The notes beneath the pieces are model-generated. The model was not told the origin of the DNA. It made no database searches and was given only the letters and a program-made list of their open reading frames with translations. Positions 19,011 through 26,933 of a stretch of DNA of 64,000 nt are shown here, one piece after another. Source of the stretch: Microbacterium sp. 4R-513 (GTDB taxonomy: Bacteria > Actinomycetota > Actinomycetes > Actinomycetales > Microbacteriaceae); NCBI RefSeq assembly GCF_011046485.1, contig NZ_CP049256.1:1240001-1304000 (forward strand), given 5' to 3'. The position numbers and the translations under genes are program-made. The number at the start of each line of letters is the position of its first letter. Within the stretch, counting starts at the first letter, position 1.

Positions 19011-19616
19011 GCATCCCTGCTGTGGCTCGCCTATCGGCAGGCCTTCTCGCATGGCGAGTCGAATCCCGCCGACGGTCGCTTCATGGGCCTGGTGCGCCGC
19101 ATCCTGCCCGTGAGCGATGAGTACAACGGCGACAAGCTCACCGTCCGCAAGGACGGACGTCGCTTCGTCACCCCGATGCTGCTCATCATCATCGCCATCG
19201 GCTTCGTGGACCTCCTCTTCGCCGTCGACTCGATTCCTGCGATCTACGGGCTGACGAACGAGGCGTACATCGTCTTCACCGCCAACGCGTTCGCCCTCAT
19301 GGGTCTGCGGCAGCTGTACTTCCTCATCGGCGGCCTGCTCGAGCGCCTCGTGTATCTCGCGCAGGGACTCGCCGTCATCCTGGCGTTCATCGGCGTCAAG
19401 CTGGTGCTCCATGCGATGCACGTCAACGAGCTCGCCTTCATCAACGGCGGCGAGCCGATGATCTGGGCGCCCGAGATCCCGATCTGGTTCTCGCTCCTGT
19501 TCATCGCCGCCACGATCGCGGTGGCGACGATCGCGAGCCTCCGCAAGACGCGCGGCGACCGGCAGCGCGCCTCCGCGGCGAGCCGATCCGAGCCCCGGAT
19601 GCCCCTGCAAGACTGA
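19011..19616 (+). pseudogene. TerC-family membrane protein, N-terminal half missing
   Basis: From about 19014 the sequence encodes the C-terminal half of a TerC-family integral membrane protein: LVRRILPVSDEYNG, TPMLLIIIAIGFVDLLFAVDSIPA, YIVFTANAFALMGLRQLYFLIGGLLERL and LAFIGVKLVLHA. The family usually has 320-350 residues. Here only 177 follow the first ATG (19083), which has no ribosome-binding site. The open frame upstream contains no ATG or GTG and no TerC-like helices, so the first several membrane segments are lost. A -10-like TAGACT remains near 18874. The Asp-rich helix thought to bind metal is split away, so function is doubtful. Confidence 0.7.
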
Positions 19617-19620
19617 GAGC

Positions 19621-20364
19621 GTGAGGGATCTCGAGCTCGCGCGCATCCCGGCCGGGACCGTGACACTCCACGACGCGCGACGCAACGCGCGGTGGACAGT
19701 CGAGCTCGAGCCGTTCGAGATCGGCGTCTTCGCCGTGACGCAGGACCAGCTCGCCGAGCTGCTCGGGGAAGCGGCGTCCCATCCCCGTCGGCCGGCGACC
19801 GAGGTGAGCTGGCAGCGCGCGATCCGCTTCTGCAACGCGGCGTCGGAGTGGGAGGGCCTGGATCACGCGTACGCCTTCGACGGGGAGGTGATCACATGGG
19901 ATGTCGAGGCCGACGGGTACCGACTGCCCACCGAGGCCGAGTGGGAGTACGCCTGCCGGGCCGGGTCCACCGGCCCGCACTACGGGCCGCTGCCCGAGGT
20001 CGCATGGACGGCTGCCGACGGCGTGGGCGCTCCGCAGAACGTCGGGGGCAAGCTGCCGAACCTCCACGGACTGTTCGACACCCTCGGCAACGTCTGGGAG
20101 TGGTGCTGGGACCTGCTCGACCCCGCACGCTACGACGACTACCGGGTCTTCCGCGGTGGCGGGTTCGCGGATGACGCGTGGAGCGTGCGCGCGTCGGTCC
20201 GGCGCGGTGGCTCACCGCGTCTCGCCCAGGACGATCTCGGGTTCCGCGTCGCCCGCGGCGCCTTCCCGACACCCCGGCGGGCGCAGGGCTGGTCGGAGGA
20301 GGCCGACCGCGAGCGGGCCGCCTACGACGGACCGCTTCCGCCCGGATGGACACCGCGACGGTGA
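19621..20364 (+). CDS. SUMF1/FGE-fold protein, probably without formylglycine activity
   Basis: 247 residues with the sulfatase-modifying-factor fold: the VFAVTQDQLAELL start, VSWQRAIRFCNAAS, YRLPTEAEWEYACRAGS, NLHGLFDTLGNVWEWCWD, FRGGGFADDAWSVRAS and LGFRVAR. In true formylglycine-generating enzymes two Cys lie in the C-terminal part just before the GFR motif. Here that part reads RRGGSPRLAQDDLGFRVAR with no Cys, so a binding or other enzymatic role is more likely. The start is GTG at 19621; AAGACT 6 nt upstream could drive a leaderless transcript from within the TerC remnant. Confidence 0.82.
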   Translation: MRDLELARIPAGTVTLHDARRNARWTVELEPFEIGVFAVTQDQLAELLGEAASHPRRPATEVSWQRAIRFCNAASEWEGLDHAYAFDGEVITWDVEADGYRLPTEAEWEYACRAGSTGPHYGPLPEVAWTAADGVGAPQNVGGKLPNLHGLFDTLGNVWEWCWDLLDPARYDDYRVFRGGGFADDAWSVRASVRRGGSPRLAQDDLGFRVARGAFPTPRRAQGWSEEADRERAAYDGPLPPGWTPRR

Positions 20365-20420
20365 GCCCGGGCCGCGCGCTCGTCGCGCAGCACGGTGGTG
20401 CGGGCGCGACAATGGGGCAC

Positions 20421-21215
20421 ATGACCCAGAGCGCCCTGCCGATGACCGCCGTGCCGGATCCGCAGTACGTGATGTCCGCGGAGGGTCACCGTATCGCGAC
20501 GTACTCATGGGGCGACGAGGTGGCCGACACCGTGCTGGTCGTGCACGGGTTCGCGTCGAGCTGCCGCGACAACTGGGTCGACACGGGATGGGTGCGCGAC
20601 CTCACGCGCGCCGGCTTCCGCGTGCTCGGAGTCGACCAGCGCGGGCACGGGCTCAGCGACAAGCCGCATGACCCGCACGACTACACGATGTCGGCGCTCG
20701 TGGGCGATCTGCTCCTGGTGCTCGACACCTATCTGCTCGACTCCGTGCACTACGCCGGGTACTCGCTCGGAGGCCGGGTGGGCTGGCAGCTGCTGGTCGA
20801 CGCGCCGCACCGCGTGTCGCGCGCCGTCCTCGGCGGCATCCCCGACGGGCGGCCCCTCGCACGCGTGAAGATCGATCAGGCACGCGCATACGCCGAGCAC
20901 GGGACCCCCGTCGAGGACCGGGTGACGCAGAACTACATCGCGCTGGCCGAGCGCGTGTCGAGCAACGACCTGGGTGTGCTCGTCGCGCTCGCCGAGGGCA
21001 TGCGCCTGGGGGATGCCGATCCCGACCCGTCCCGACCGCCGCAGCAGCCGGTGCTCTTCGCGACCGGCTCCGAGGACGCGATCCTCGAGCGATCACGACG
21101 GCTCGCGTCGTCGGCGCCGCACGGCGTCTTCTTCGAGATACCCGGCCGGCACCACTTCAATGCGCCGGGGTCGCGTGCTTTCCGGCAGGAGGCGCTTGCC
21201 TTTCTGGGCGCGTGA
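20421..21215 (+). CDS. Alpha/beta hydrolase
   Basis: A hydrolase of 264 residues with the nucleophile elbow GYSLGG, the oxyanion-loop region VVHGFASS, VLGVDQRGHGLSDKP and a C-terminal catalytic His in GRHHFNAPGSR. The fold and motifs suggest an esterase or lactonase-type reaction; the substrate is unknown. GACAAT 7 nt before the ATG at 20421 suggests a leaderless message. An in-frame ATG at 20412 overlaps that -10 element and is therefore less likely. Confidence 0.88.
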   Translation: MTQSALPMTAVPDPQYVMSAEGHRIATYSWGDEVADTVLVVHGFASSCRDNWVDTGWVRDLTRAGFRVLGVDQRGHGLSDKPHDPHDYTMSALVGDLLLVLDTYLLDSVHYAGYSLGGRVGWQLLVDAPHRVSRAVLGGIPDGRPLARVKIDQARAYAEHGTPVEDRVTQNYIALAERVSSNDLGVLVALAEGMRLGDADPDPSRPPQQPVLFATGSEDAILERSRRLASSAPHGVFFEIPGRHHFNAPGSRAFRQEALAFLGA

Positions 21216-21218
21216 CGT

Positions 21219-21785
21219 CTACTGGCGGGGAAGCACCGTCAGCACGCGCTGGATGTGCTCGCGGAACTCCGCCATGAACCCCCGCAGGAAGTCCTGGGTG
21301 CTCTCGTTGCGCACCGTGCCGTCGTCGTCGTAATCGTCGGCGTTGAACTGCACGTAGGCCTCCGGCGCCGTCATCTGCCGCGCATTGCAGAAGCTCAGCA
21401 CCGCACGCAGGCTCTGCTGCGCGAGCGCGGTTCCGAGCGACCCGACCGATGCCCCGATCACGGCGGCCGGGATGTGGTCGAACGAGTTGTGCCCGTACGG
21501 CCGGGATGCCCAGTCGATCGCGTTCTTCAGCGCGCCGGGGATCGACCGGTTGTACTCCGGGGTGACGAAGAGGACGGCATCCGACTCGCGGATGGCGTCC
21601 TTGAGAGCTCGCGCCTCCGCCGGGTAGTCCTGGTCGAAGTCGGGACTGTAAAGCGGAAGGTCACCGATGGCGATCTCCGTGAACTCGAGATCGTCGGGCG
21701 CCAGCTTGATCAGCGCCTTCGAAAGCTTGCGGTTGATGGACGTCGACGACAGGCTTCCGACGAAGTACCCGACGCGGTATGCCAT
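21219..21785 (-). CDS. NADPH-dependent FMN reductase
   Basis: A 188-residue flavodoxin-fold reductase of the ChrR/YieF/azoreductase type. The FMN phosphate loop is GSLSSTSINRKL (residues 10-21). The flavin-contact motif TPEYNRSIPGALKNAIDW and the IGASVGSLGTALAQQSLR helix are both intact. It should pass electrons from NADPH to FMN and then to quinones or electrophiles. It is convergent with the alpha/beta hydrolase, 3 bp apart. Confidence 0.92.
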   Translation of the reverse strand: MAYRVGYFVGSLSSTSINRKLSKALIKLAPDDLEFTEIAIGDLPLYSPDFDQDYPAEARALKDAIRESDAVLFVTPEYNRSIPGALKNAIDWASRPYGHNSFDHIPAAVIGASVGSLGTALAQQSLRAVLSFCNARQMTAPEAYVQFNADDYDDDGTVRNESTQDFLRGFMAEFREHIQRVLTVLPRQ

Positions 21786-21900
21786 GGTGGCTCCTTCCGG
21801 CAGTGGTGCTGGAAGACAGCATCACCCCGTGCCGCGCGCCCCGGCACCCCCTTGCGCATTGGGGGAACCGGTCTCCCCAGTTCTCGAGGTCGGTGTCGCG

Positions 21901-21935
21901 ATCGATAACATTGCGAAATCGAACGAAAATCGATA
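21901..21935. promoter_or_regulatory. AT-rich promoter/operator region of the DUF2975-XRE pair
   Basis: Within otherwise GC-rich DNA, ATCGATA occurs at 21901-21907 and 21929-21935, with a related AATCGAA between them. The region lies 41 nt before the ATG at 21976 and upstream of a gene pair encoding an XRE-type regulator. Binding by that regulator is inferred from position and repeat structure. Confidence 0.4.
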
Positions 21936-21975
21936 GATTTCTCACGTATTGCACATCATTGATCAGGAGCACGCC

Positions 21976-22461
21976 ATGGGACGAATTACCATCACGGCAC
22001 TGCGCATCGTGATCGCGCTGTGTCTCATCGGCTCCCTCTTCGCCCAGACGGTCATCGTGCCGCTCTTCTGGGCCGACCTCGAGGGCGAAGCCCTTTGGGG
22101 CCGAATCGCGCTCGTCGTCATCATCGTGCTCGGCATCCTCACGATGCAGGTGAGCGCCGTGTGCGTCTGGATGCTGCTCAGCATGGTCCGCAAGGGCTCG
22201 GTGTTCTCGACGGCCGCGTTCCGCTACGTCGACGTCATCTTCGGCGCGGTGGTCACGGCATCCGTCCTCGCGTTCATCCTCGCCGCAGCGCTCGCACCGG
22301 GCGGAATCGCACCGGGGGTCGTCGGGCTGATCGCCGGGCTGGCGCTGGCGATCGCTGGGGTCGCCCTCGTCGTGCTCGTCCTCCGCATGCTCCTCGCGCA
22401 GGCCATCGCCCGCGATGTCGAGGTGGGGCGTCTGCGCTCCGAGCTCAACGAGGTGATCTGA
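21976..22461 (+). CDS. DUF2975-like membrane protein
   Basis: 161 residues with four hydrophobic helices: ITALRIVIALCLIGSLFAQT, ALVVIIVLGILTMQVSAVCVW, VIFGAVVTASVLAFILAAAL and a fourth in VVGLIAGLALAIAGVALVVL. The C-terminal tail AIARDVEVGRLRSELNEVI is characteristic of DUF2975 proteins. CAGGAG before the ATG at 21976 fixes the start over an upstream ATG at 21949. The stop codon overlaps the start of an XRE regulator, a pairing widespread in Firmicutes and actinobacteria. Confidence 0.85.
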   Translation: MGRITITALRIVIALCLIGSLFAQTVIVPLFWADLEGEALWGRIALVVIIVLGILTMQVSAVCVWMLLSMVRKGSVFSTAAFRYVDVIFGAVVTASVLAFILAAALAPGGIAPGVVGLIAGLALAIAGVALVVLVLRMLLAQAIARDVEVGRLRSELNEVI

Positions 22462-22721
22462 TGCCCATCGTCGTCGACATCGACGTGATGATGGCGCGCC
22501 GCAAGATGGCGGTCGGCACGCTTGCCGAGCGCGTCGGCATCTCGCCGGCGAATCTCGCGGTGCTCAAGAACGGACGGGCGAAGGCCGTGCGGTTCACGAC
22601 TCTCGCGGCGCTCTGCGAGGCCCTCGACTGCCAGCCGGGAGACCTCCTGCGCTGGGAGGCGGACGAAGCGGCGACGGATGCCGCGGCCCCCGCGGCGGAG
22701 AAGAGCGCCGTGACCGACTGA
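22461..22721 (+). CDS. XRE-family helix-turn-helix regulator (YozG-like)
   Basis: 86 residues. After a short strand (PIVVDIDVMMARRKM) the five-helix HTH reads TLAERVGISPANLAVLKNGR, then AVRFTTLAALCEALDCQPGDLL. The Ala/Asp-rich tail is disordered. TGATG overlap with the DUF2975 gene implies translational coupling. It probably autoregulates the pair through the AT-rich repeats upstream. Confidence 0.9.
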   Translation: MPIVVDIDVMMARRKMAVGTLAERVGISPANLAVLKNGRAKAVRFTTLAALCEALDCQPGDLLRWEADEAATDAAAPAAEKSAVTD

Positions 22722-22922
22722 TCGGCGCACGAGGCTCGGTCGACGAGAGGCATCCGTCGTCGACGCGTCGTTCGCCCCGGCGATCCGATCGGTCATGCGC
22801 AGCTCCTCGTGGCCAGCCGTCGTGGCGATGCTACTCAGGCGCCCGCTCGACCTCCACGCGATCGCGCACCTGCGAGCCCCGGCTGCACCCGCGTGTCAGG
22901 GCCGACGGCTAGCGTGACTGCC

Positions 22923-24140
22923 ATGACGGATGCCTCGTCCCCGACCACCGCGGGCCGGCTGGAGTACGGCGGGCCGGGCGCGGGCGCGATCGAGCCCTTC
23001 CGCAGCGAGACCTCGCGCGACGCGATCGCCGATCTGCGAGCGAGGCTCCGCGCGACGCGGTGGCCGGACGCACCCGAAGACGCGGGGTGGGCGTACGGCA
23101 CCGACCCGGATTATCTGCGCGAACTGGTCGCGTACTGGGCCGACGGCTTCGACTGGGCGACACGGGAGGAACAGCTCAATCGCCTGCCGCGTTTCCGGGC
23201 GCGGGTCGGCGGTCTCGGCATCCACTTCCTCCATGCGCGGGCCGTGGCTCCGACGGCGCCGGTCGTCCCGCTCGTCTTGAGCCACGGGTGGCCCGACTCG
23301 TTCTGGCGGTATACCAAGGTCGTCTCGCTTCTCACCGATCCGGCGGCGCACGGCGGTGATCCCGCCGACGCGTTCGACGTCGTCGTGCCCGACATGCCGG
23401 GGTACGGGTACTCCGAGCGCCCGTCGGGTGCGCCGCTCGACGCGATCGCCGTCGCAGAGCTCTGGGCCGCACTCATGTCGACGCTCGGCTACGAGCGGTT
23501 CGGCGCGGCCGGCGGCGACATCGGCAGCCACGTCAGCCGCTACCTCGGGCTCGATCACCCCGACCGTCTTGTCGGCGTGCATCGCACCGACGCCGGGATC
23601 CCCGTGTACCCCGGCGATCCGTCCGACCTCACGCCCGAGGAACGCGAGTGGATGAAGGATGCCGCGGCCTGGGGCGCGACCGAGGGCGCCTACGCGGCGA
23701 TGCACCGGACGAAACCGCAGACCGCGGCGGTGGGACTCAACGATTCGCCGGCGGCGCTCGCCGCTTGGATCGTCGAGAAGCTGCGGGCATGGAGCGACTG
23801 CGGCGGAGACGTCGAGAGCAGTTTCACCAGGGACGAGATCCTGACGAACATCTCGATCTACTGGTTCACCGAGACGATCGGATCGTCGATGCGCCTGTAC
23901 AAGGCCAACGCGGCGATCCCGCCCGCGCAGCATGCGCGCCGGGTGGGGGTGCCATCGGGGTTCGCGCTGTACCCCGCCGACATCCTGCGACCGCCGCGTG
24001 CGTGGCTGGAACGGACGGCGAACGTCGTGCGCGTGATCGAGGCGCCGCGCGGCGGCCACTTCGCCGCCTTCGAAGAGCCCGAGCAGTACGTCGACGAGCT
24101 GCGCGCCTTCTTCCGCCCGTATCGCGCCGACCTTCCTTAA
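22923..24140 (+). CDS. Epoxide hydrolase, EHN-domain family
   Basis: A 405-residue protein. The N-terminal EHN cap domain (residues about 22-130: PFRSETSRDAIADLRARLR, WAYGTDPDYLRELVAYW) is followed by an alpha/beta hydrolase domain. The oxyanion motif is HGWPDSFW, the nucleophile Asp is in GGDIGSHVS and the catalytic His is in GGHFAAFEEPE. It should hydrolyse epoxides to diols in the cytoplasm. TAGCGT at 22910-22915 lies 7 nt before ATG 22923, so the transcript is probably leaderless. The upstream gap (22722-22922) shows nothing else. Confidence 0.92.
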   Translation: MTDASSPTTAGRLEYGGPGAGAIEPFRSETSRDAIADLRARLRATRWPDAPEDAGWAYGTDPDYLRELVAYWADGFDWATREEQLNRLPRFRARVGGLGIHFLHARAVAPTAPVVPLVLSHGWPDSFWRYTKVVSLLTDPAAHGGDPADAFDVVVPDMPGYGYSERPSGAPLDAIAVAELWAALMSTLGYERFGAAGGDIGSHVSRYLGLDHPDRLVGVHRTDAGIPVYPGDPSDLTPEEREWMKDAAAWGATEGAYAAMHRTKPQTAAVGLNDSPAALAAWIVEKLRAWSDCGGDVESSFTRDEILTNISIYWFTETIGSSMRLYKANAAIPPAQHARRVGVPSGFALYPADILRPPRAWLERTANVVRVIEAPRGGHFAAFEEPEQYVDELRAFFRPYRADLP

Positions 24141-24186
24141 GGCCGTATGGCCGGGCCGTGCGCCCACCGCGAACAGCGACCTCCGC

Positions 24187-25140
24187 GTGGTCGGGCGGAT
24201 CCAAGATGGCCTCGTGGACGACGACGGCTCGGTGCTCGACGCCTACTCCCGTGCGGTGACGGGGGTGGCGGCATCCGTCCTCCCTTCCGTCGCGGCCGTC
24301 TCGGTGCGCACTCCGCGGGGCTCGGGCGGCGGGAGCGCTTCTGTCATCTCCACCACCGGTCACCTGCTCACGAGCGCGCACGTCGTCGAGTCCGCCGATC
24401 GGGTCTCGGTCGCCTTCGCCGACGGCACCGATCTCTCCGCCGTCGTCGTGGGCAGCGACCCCCTGTCGGACCTCGCGGTTCTGCGCGCGGACGGGACGAC
24501 ACCTCCGCCTGTGCCGTGGGGCGATGCGTCGGCGCTGAAGGTCGGACAGCTCGTCGTCGCGCTCGGCAATCCCCTGGGGCTCGCCGGGAGCGTGACGGCC
24601 GGCATCGTGTCGGCGCTCGGGCGCTCGCTGCCGACCCGTGCGGGTCGAGTGATCGACGAAGTCATCCAGACGGATGCCGCGCTCAACCCGGGAAACAGCG
24701 GCGGGGTCCTCGCCGACAGCCGAGGGCGCATGGTCGGCGTCAACACGGCGGTCGCCGGGATCGGACTCGGGCTCGCCGTGCCGATCAACCCGACGACCCG
24801 CGACATCATCGACTCGCTCCTGCGGAAGGGCCGGGTACGGCGGGCCTGGCTCGGCGTCGCGGGTGCCCAGGTGCCGCTCGCCCCGCCCATCGCGGCCAAG
24901 GTCGGGTCGCAGAAGGGCATGCAGGTCTCGTCCGTCGTCGAAGGCAGCCCCGCCGACCACGCCGGCGCACGGCGCGGCGACATCGTGATCGCGCTCGACG
25001 GTCAGCCGATCACGACGGTGACGGGAGTCCAGCGCCAGATGGTCGAGCACGCGATCGGGCGGCGGATGGAGATGACCCTCTGGCGCAACGGCGCCTTGGT
25101 CGACGTCGTCGTCGAGCCGGAGGAACTGCGGATGCCTTGA
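24187..25140 (+). CDS. HtrA/DegP-like serine protease with PDZ domain
   Basis: 317 residues. The trypsin-like domain has an intact triad: His in LLTSAHVVES, Asp in SDLAVLRA and Ser in NPGNSGG. A PDZ domain follows (WLGVAGAQVP, GSPADHAGARRGDIVIALDG). There is no signal peptide or membrane helix, so unlike most actinobacterial HtrA proteins it looks cytoplasmic, unless the true start has been missed. GTG at 24187 and GTG at 24214 are both possible; the latter has CAAGAT 6 nt upstream. Confidence 0.88.
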   Translation: MVGRIQDGLVDDDGSVLDAYSRAVTGVAASVLPSVAAVSVRTPRGSGGGSASVISTTGHLLTSAHVVESADRVSVAFADGTDLSAVVVGSDPLSDLAVLRADGTTPPPVPWGDASALKVGQLVVALGNPLGLAGSVTAGIVSALGRSLPTRAGRVIDEVIQTDAALNPGNSGGVLADSRGRMVGVNTAVAGIGLGLAVPINPTTRDIIDSLLRKGRVRRAWLGVAGAQVPLAPPIAAKVGSQKGMQVSSVVEGSPADHAGARRGDIVIALDGQPITTVTGVQRQMVEHAIGRRMEMTLWRNGALVDVVVEPEELRMP

Positions 25141-25277
25141 CCCGAGTCGACCCCGCCGTTTCACGTGACACATCGCCCCGACTCCCCCGGTGCCGGCTCG
25201 ACGCGCGCGACCCTCGCGCCTCGGCGTCGATGGAGCCGCGCATTGACCCGGCCGCGTGCCTCCTATAGAAGAGGACG

Positions 25278-25706
25278 ATGGCGAGCCTCACGATCGACCG
25301 CGACTTCGACGCCGACCCCGCACGGGTCTGGCGCGCACTCACCGAAGCGAGCGAGCTGCAGAGGTGGTTCTGGCCGCCTCGCCTGTCGCCGTCGATCGAG
25401 ACGGACCCGCGACTCGGCGGCAGCTACCGGATCGCATCCGACGCCGCGCAGATGGGCGTCACAGGCGAGTACCGCGTGTTCGATCCGCCGAGCGCCTTGT
25501 CGTACTCGTGGCGTTGGGACGGCGAGGACGAGGTGACCTTCGTCACGATCCAGCTCTCCCCCGACGGGGACGGGACGCACCTTCGGCTCACGCATGACGG
25601 CTTCAGGACGAGTGAAGGGCGGGACGAGAATGCGAAGGGGTGGCAGGACTGCCTCGAACGCCTGCCCTCGTTTCTGGAGTCGCCTGGGCCACGCGACGAG
25701 AAATGA
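25278..25706 (+). CDS. SRPBCC (AHSA1/Aha1-like) domain protein
   Basis: 142 residues of the START/SRPBCC helix-grip fold: IDRDFDADPARVWRALTEASELQRWFWPP, then GGSYRI, GEYRVFDPPSALSYSWRW and a C-terminal helix GWQDCLERLPSFLE. Members bind hydrophobic ligands or act in stress responses, and they often pair with ArsR regulators, which are not seen here. TATAGA and AGAGGA precede the ATG. Confidence 0.88.
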   Translation: MASLTIDRDFDADPARVWRALTEASELQRWFWPPRLSPSIETDPRLGGSYRIASDAAQMGVTGEYRVFDPPSALSYSWRWDGEDEVTFVTIQLSPDGDGTHLRLTHDGFRTSEGRDENAKGWQDCLERLPSFLESPGPRDEK

Positions 25707-25765
25707 GAAGCCGCGGCCGCAACGCCCGTCCCATCGACGCTCTCAGACGGGTGCCGTACCGTGGA

Positions 25766-25777
25766 TGTTACGTAACA
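25766..25777. promoter_or_regulatory. Perfect palindrome in the cysteine-locus promoter
   Basis: TGTTACGTAACA is a 12-bp perfect palindrome, AT-rich for this genome, lying 26 bp before the -10-like TACGCT (25804-25809). It is at the usual place for a repressor or activator of the downstream leader peptide and cystathionine genes. I cannot name the regulator; it does not look like the McbR site TAGAC-N6-GTCTA. Confidence 0.5.
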
Positions 25778-25815
25778 CAGCTCGCCGTCGCGCCTCGCGC
25801 GCGTACGCTTTGCTC

Positions 25816-25842
25816 GTGCTGACCTGTCGCTGTTGTCGCTGA
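25816..25842 (+). CDS. Cys-rich attenuation leader peptide MLTCRCCR
   Basis: An 8-codon reading frame GTG CTG ACC TGT CGC TGT TGT CGC TGA. TACGCT at 25804-25809 lies exactly 6 nt before the GTG, so it would be the first codon of a leaderless mRNA. Three Cys codons in the last five residues, two adjacent, lie 75 nt upstream of a sulfur-amino-acid gene pair. In mycobacteria, polycysteine leader ORFs mediate cysteine-responsive attenuation of downstream translation; the same logic is inferred here. A small hairpin, AGTGC-TTC-GCACT, directly follows. A TTG two codons upstream is an alternative start. Confidence 0.7.
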   Translation: MLTCRCCR

Positions 25843-25916
25843 GTGCTTCGCACTGCTCACCGACCCCGACAGCTCCCGCGCGACCTGAAGCGCGGCCTCA
25901 CACCTAGGACATACCC

Positions 25917-26933
25917 GTGCGATACGCGCAGAGCGTCGCCGACCTCGTCGGCAACACCCCCCTCGTCCGCCTCAACCGCATCACGGCCGGCATCGGCGCG
26001 ACCGTGCTCGCGAAGGTGGAGTACTTCAACCCCGGCGGATCCGCAAAAGACCGCATCGCCGCGAACATCATCGACGCGGCCGAGCGCGAAGGGCTGCTGA
26101 AGCCCGGCGGCACGATCGTCGAGCCGACGAGCGGCAACACCGGCGTCGGTCTGGCGCTCATCGCTCAGCAGCGGGGGTACCGCTGCGTCTTCGTCGTGCC
26201 AGACAAGGTCGCCGAAGACAAGCGCGCCGTGCTGCGGGCATACGGCGCAGAGGTCGTGGTCACCCCGACCGCCGTCGAGCCCGACGACCCGCGCTCGTAC
26301 TATTCGGTCTCGGATCGCCTCGTTCGCGAGATCCCCGGTGCGTACAAGCCGAACCAGTACGCCAACCAGAACGGCCCGCGGAGCCACTACGAGACGACGG
26401 GTCCCGAGATCTGGCGCGACACCGACGGGCGCGTGACCCATTTCGTCGCCGGCGTCGGCACGGGCGGCACCATCACAGGCACGGGACGCTTCCTCAAGGA
26501 GGCGTCGGCCGGCGAGGTCCGGATCGTCGGGGTCGACCCGGTCGGCTCGATCTACTCCGGCGGGCCCGTGCACGGGTACGACGTCGAGGGTGTCGGCGAG
26601 GACTTCTGGCCGGCCGCGTACGATCCGACCATCGTCGACGAGATCCACCGCGTGAGTGATGCTGAGTCGTTCGCGATGACCCGGCGGCTGGCGCAGGAGG
26701 AGGGACTGCTCGTCGGCGGATCGAGCGGCATGGCCGTCGTCGGCGCGCTGCGCGCCGCGCGCGACCTCCCCGAGGATGCCGTCATGGTCGTGCTGCTCCC
26801 CGACCACGGTCGCGGGTATCTGAGCAAGGTCTTCGACGACGACTGGATGACTTCGCACGGCTACAGCCTCGACACCCACATAGACGCGATGACCGAGGCT
26901 GCGGCCGACCCGAGCGCAAGGAGCAATGCGTGA
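25917..26933 (+). CDS. Cystathionine beta-synthase / cysteine synthase-type PLP enzyme
   Basis: A 338-residue fold-type-II PLP enzyme. The lysine that binds PLP is in YFNPGGSAKDRI, the substrate loop is PTSGNTGVG and the phosphate loop is GVGTGGTITGTGR. The specificity segment SIYSGGPVHGYDVEGVGEDFWP and the ending DDDWMTSHGY point to cystathionine beta-synthase rather than O-acetylserine sulfhydrylase. The regulatory CBS domains of longer homologues are absent. With the following gene it would convert serine plus homocysteine to cystathionine and then cysteine. The start is GTG at 25917, behind TAGGA. It lies downstream of the Cys leader. Confidence 0.87.
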   Translation: MRYAQSVADLVGNTPLVRLNRITAGIGATVLAKVEYFNPGGSAKDRIAANIIDAAEREGLLKPGGTIVEPTSGNTGVGLALIAQQRGYRCVFVVPDKVAEDKRAVLRAYGAEVVVTPTAVEPDDPRSYYSVSDRLVREIPGAYKPNQYANQNGPRSHYETTGPEIWRDTDGRVTHFVAGVGTGGTITGTGRFLKEASAGEVRIVGVDPVGSIYSGGPVHGYDVEGVGEDFWPAAYDPTIVDEIHRVSDAESFAMTRRLAQEEGLLVGGSSGMAVVGALRAARDLPEDAVMVVLLPDHGRGYLSKVFDDDWMTSHGYSLDTHIDAMTEAAADPSARSNA

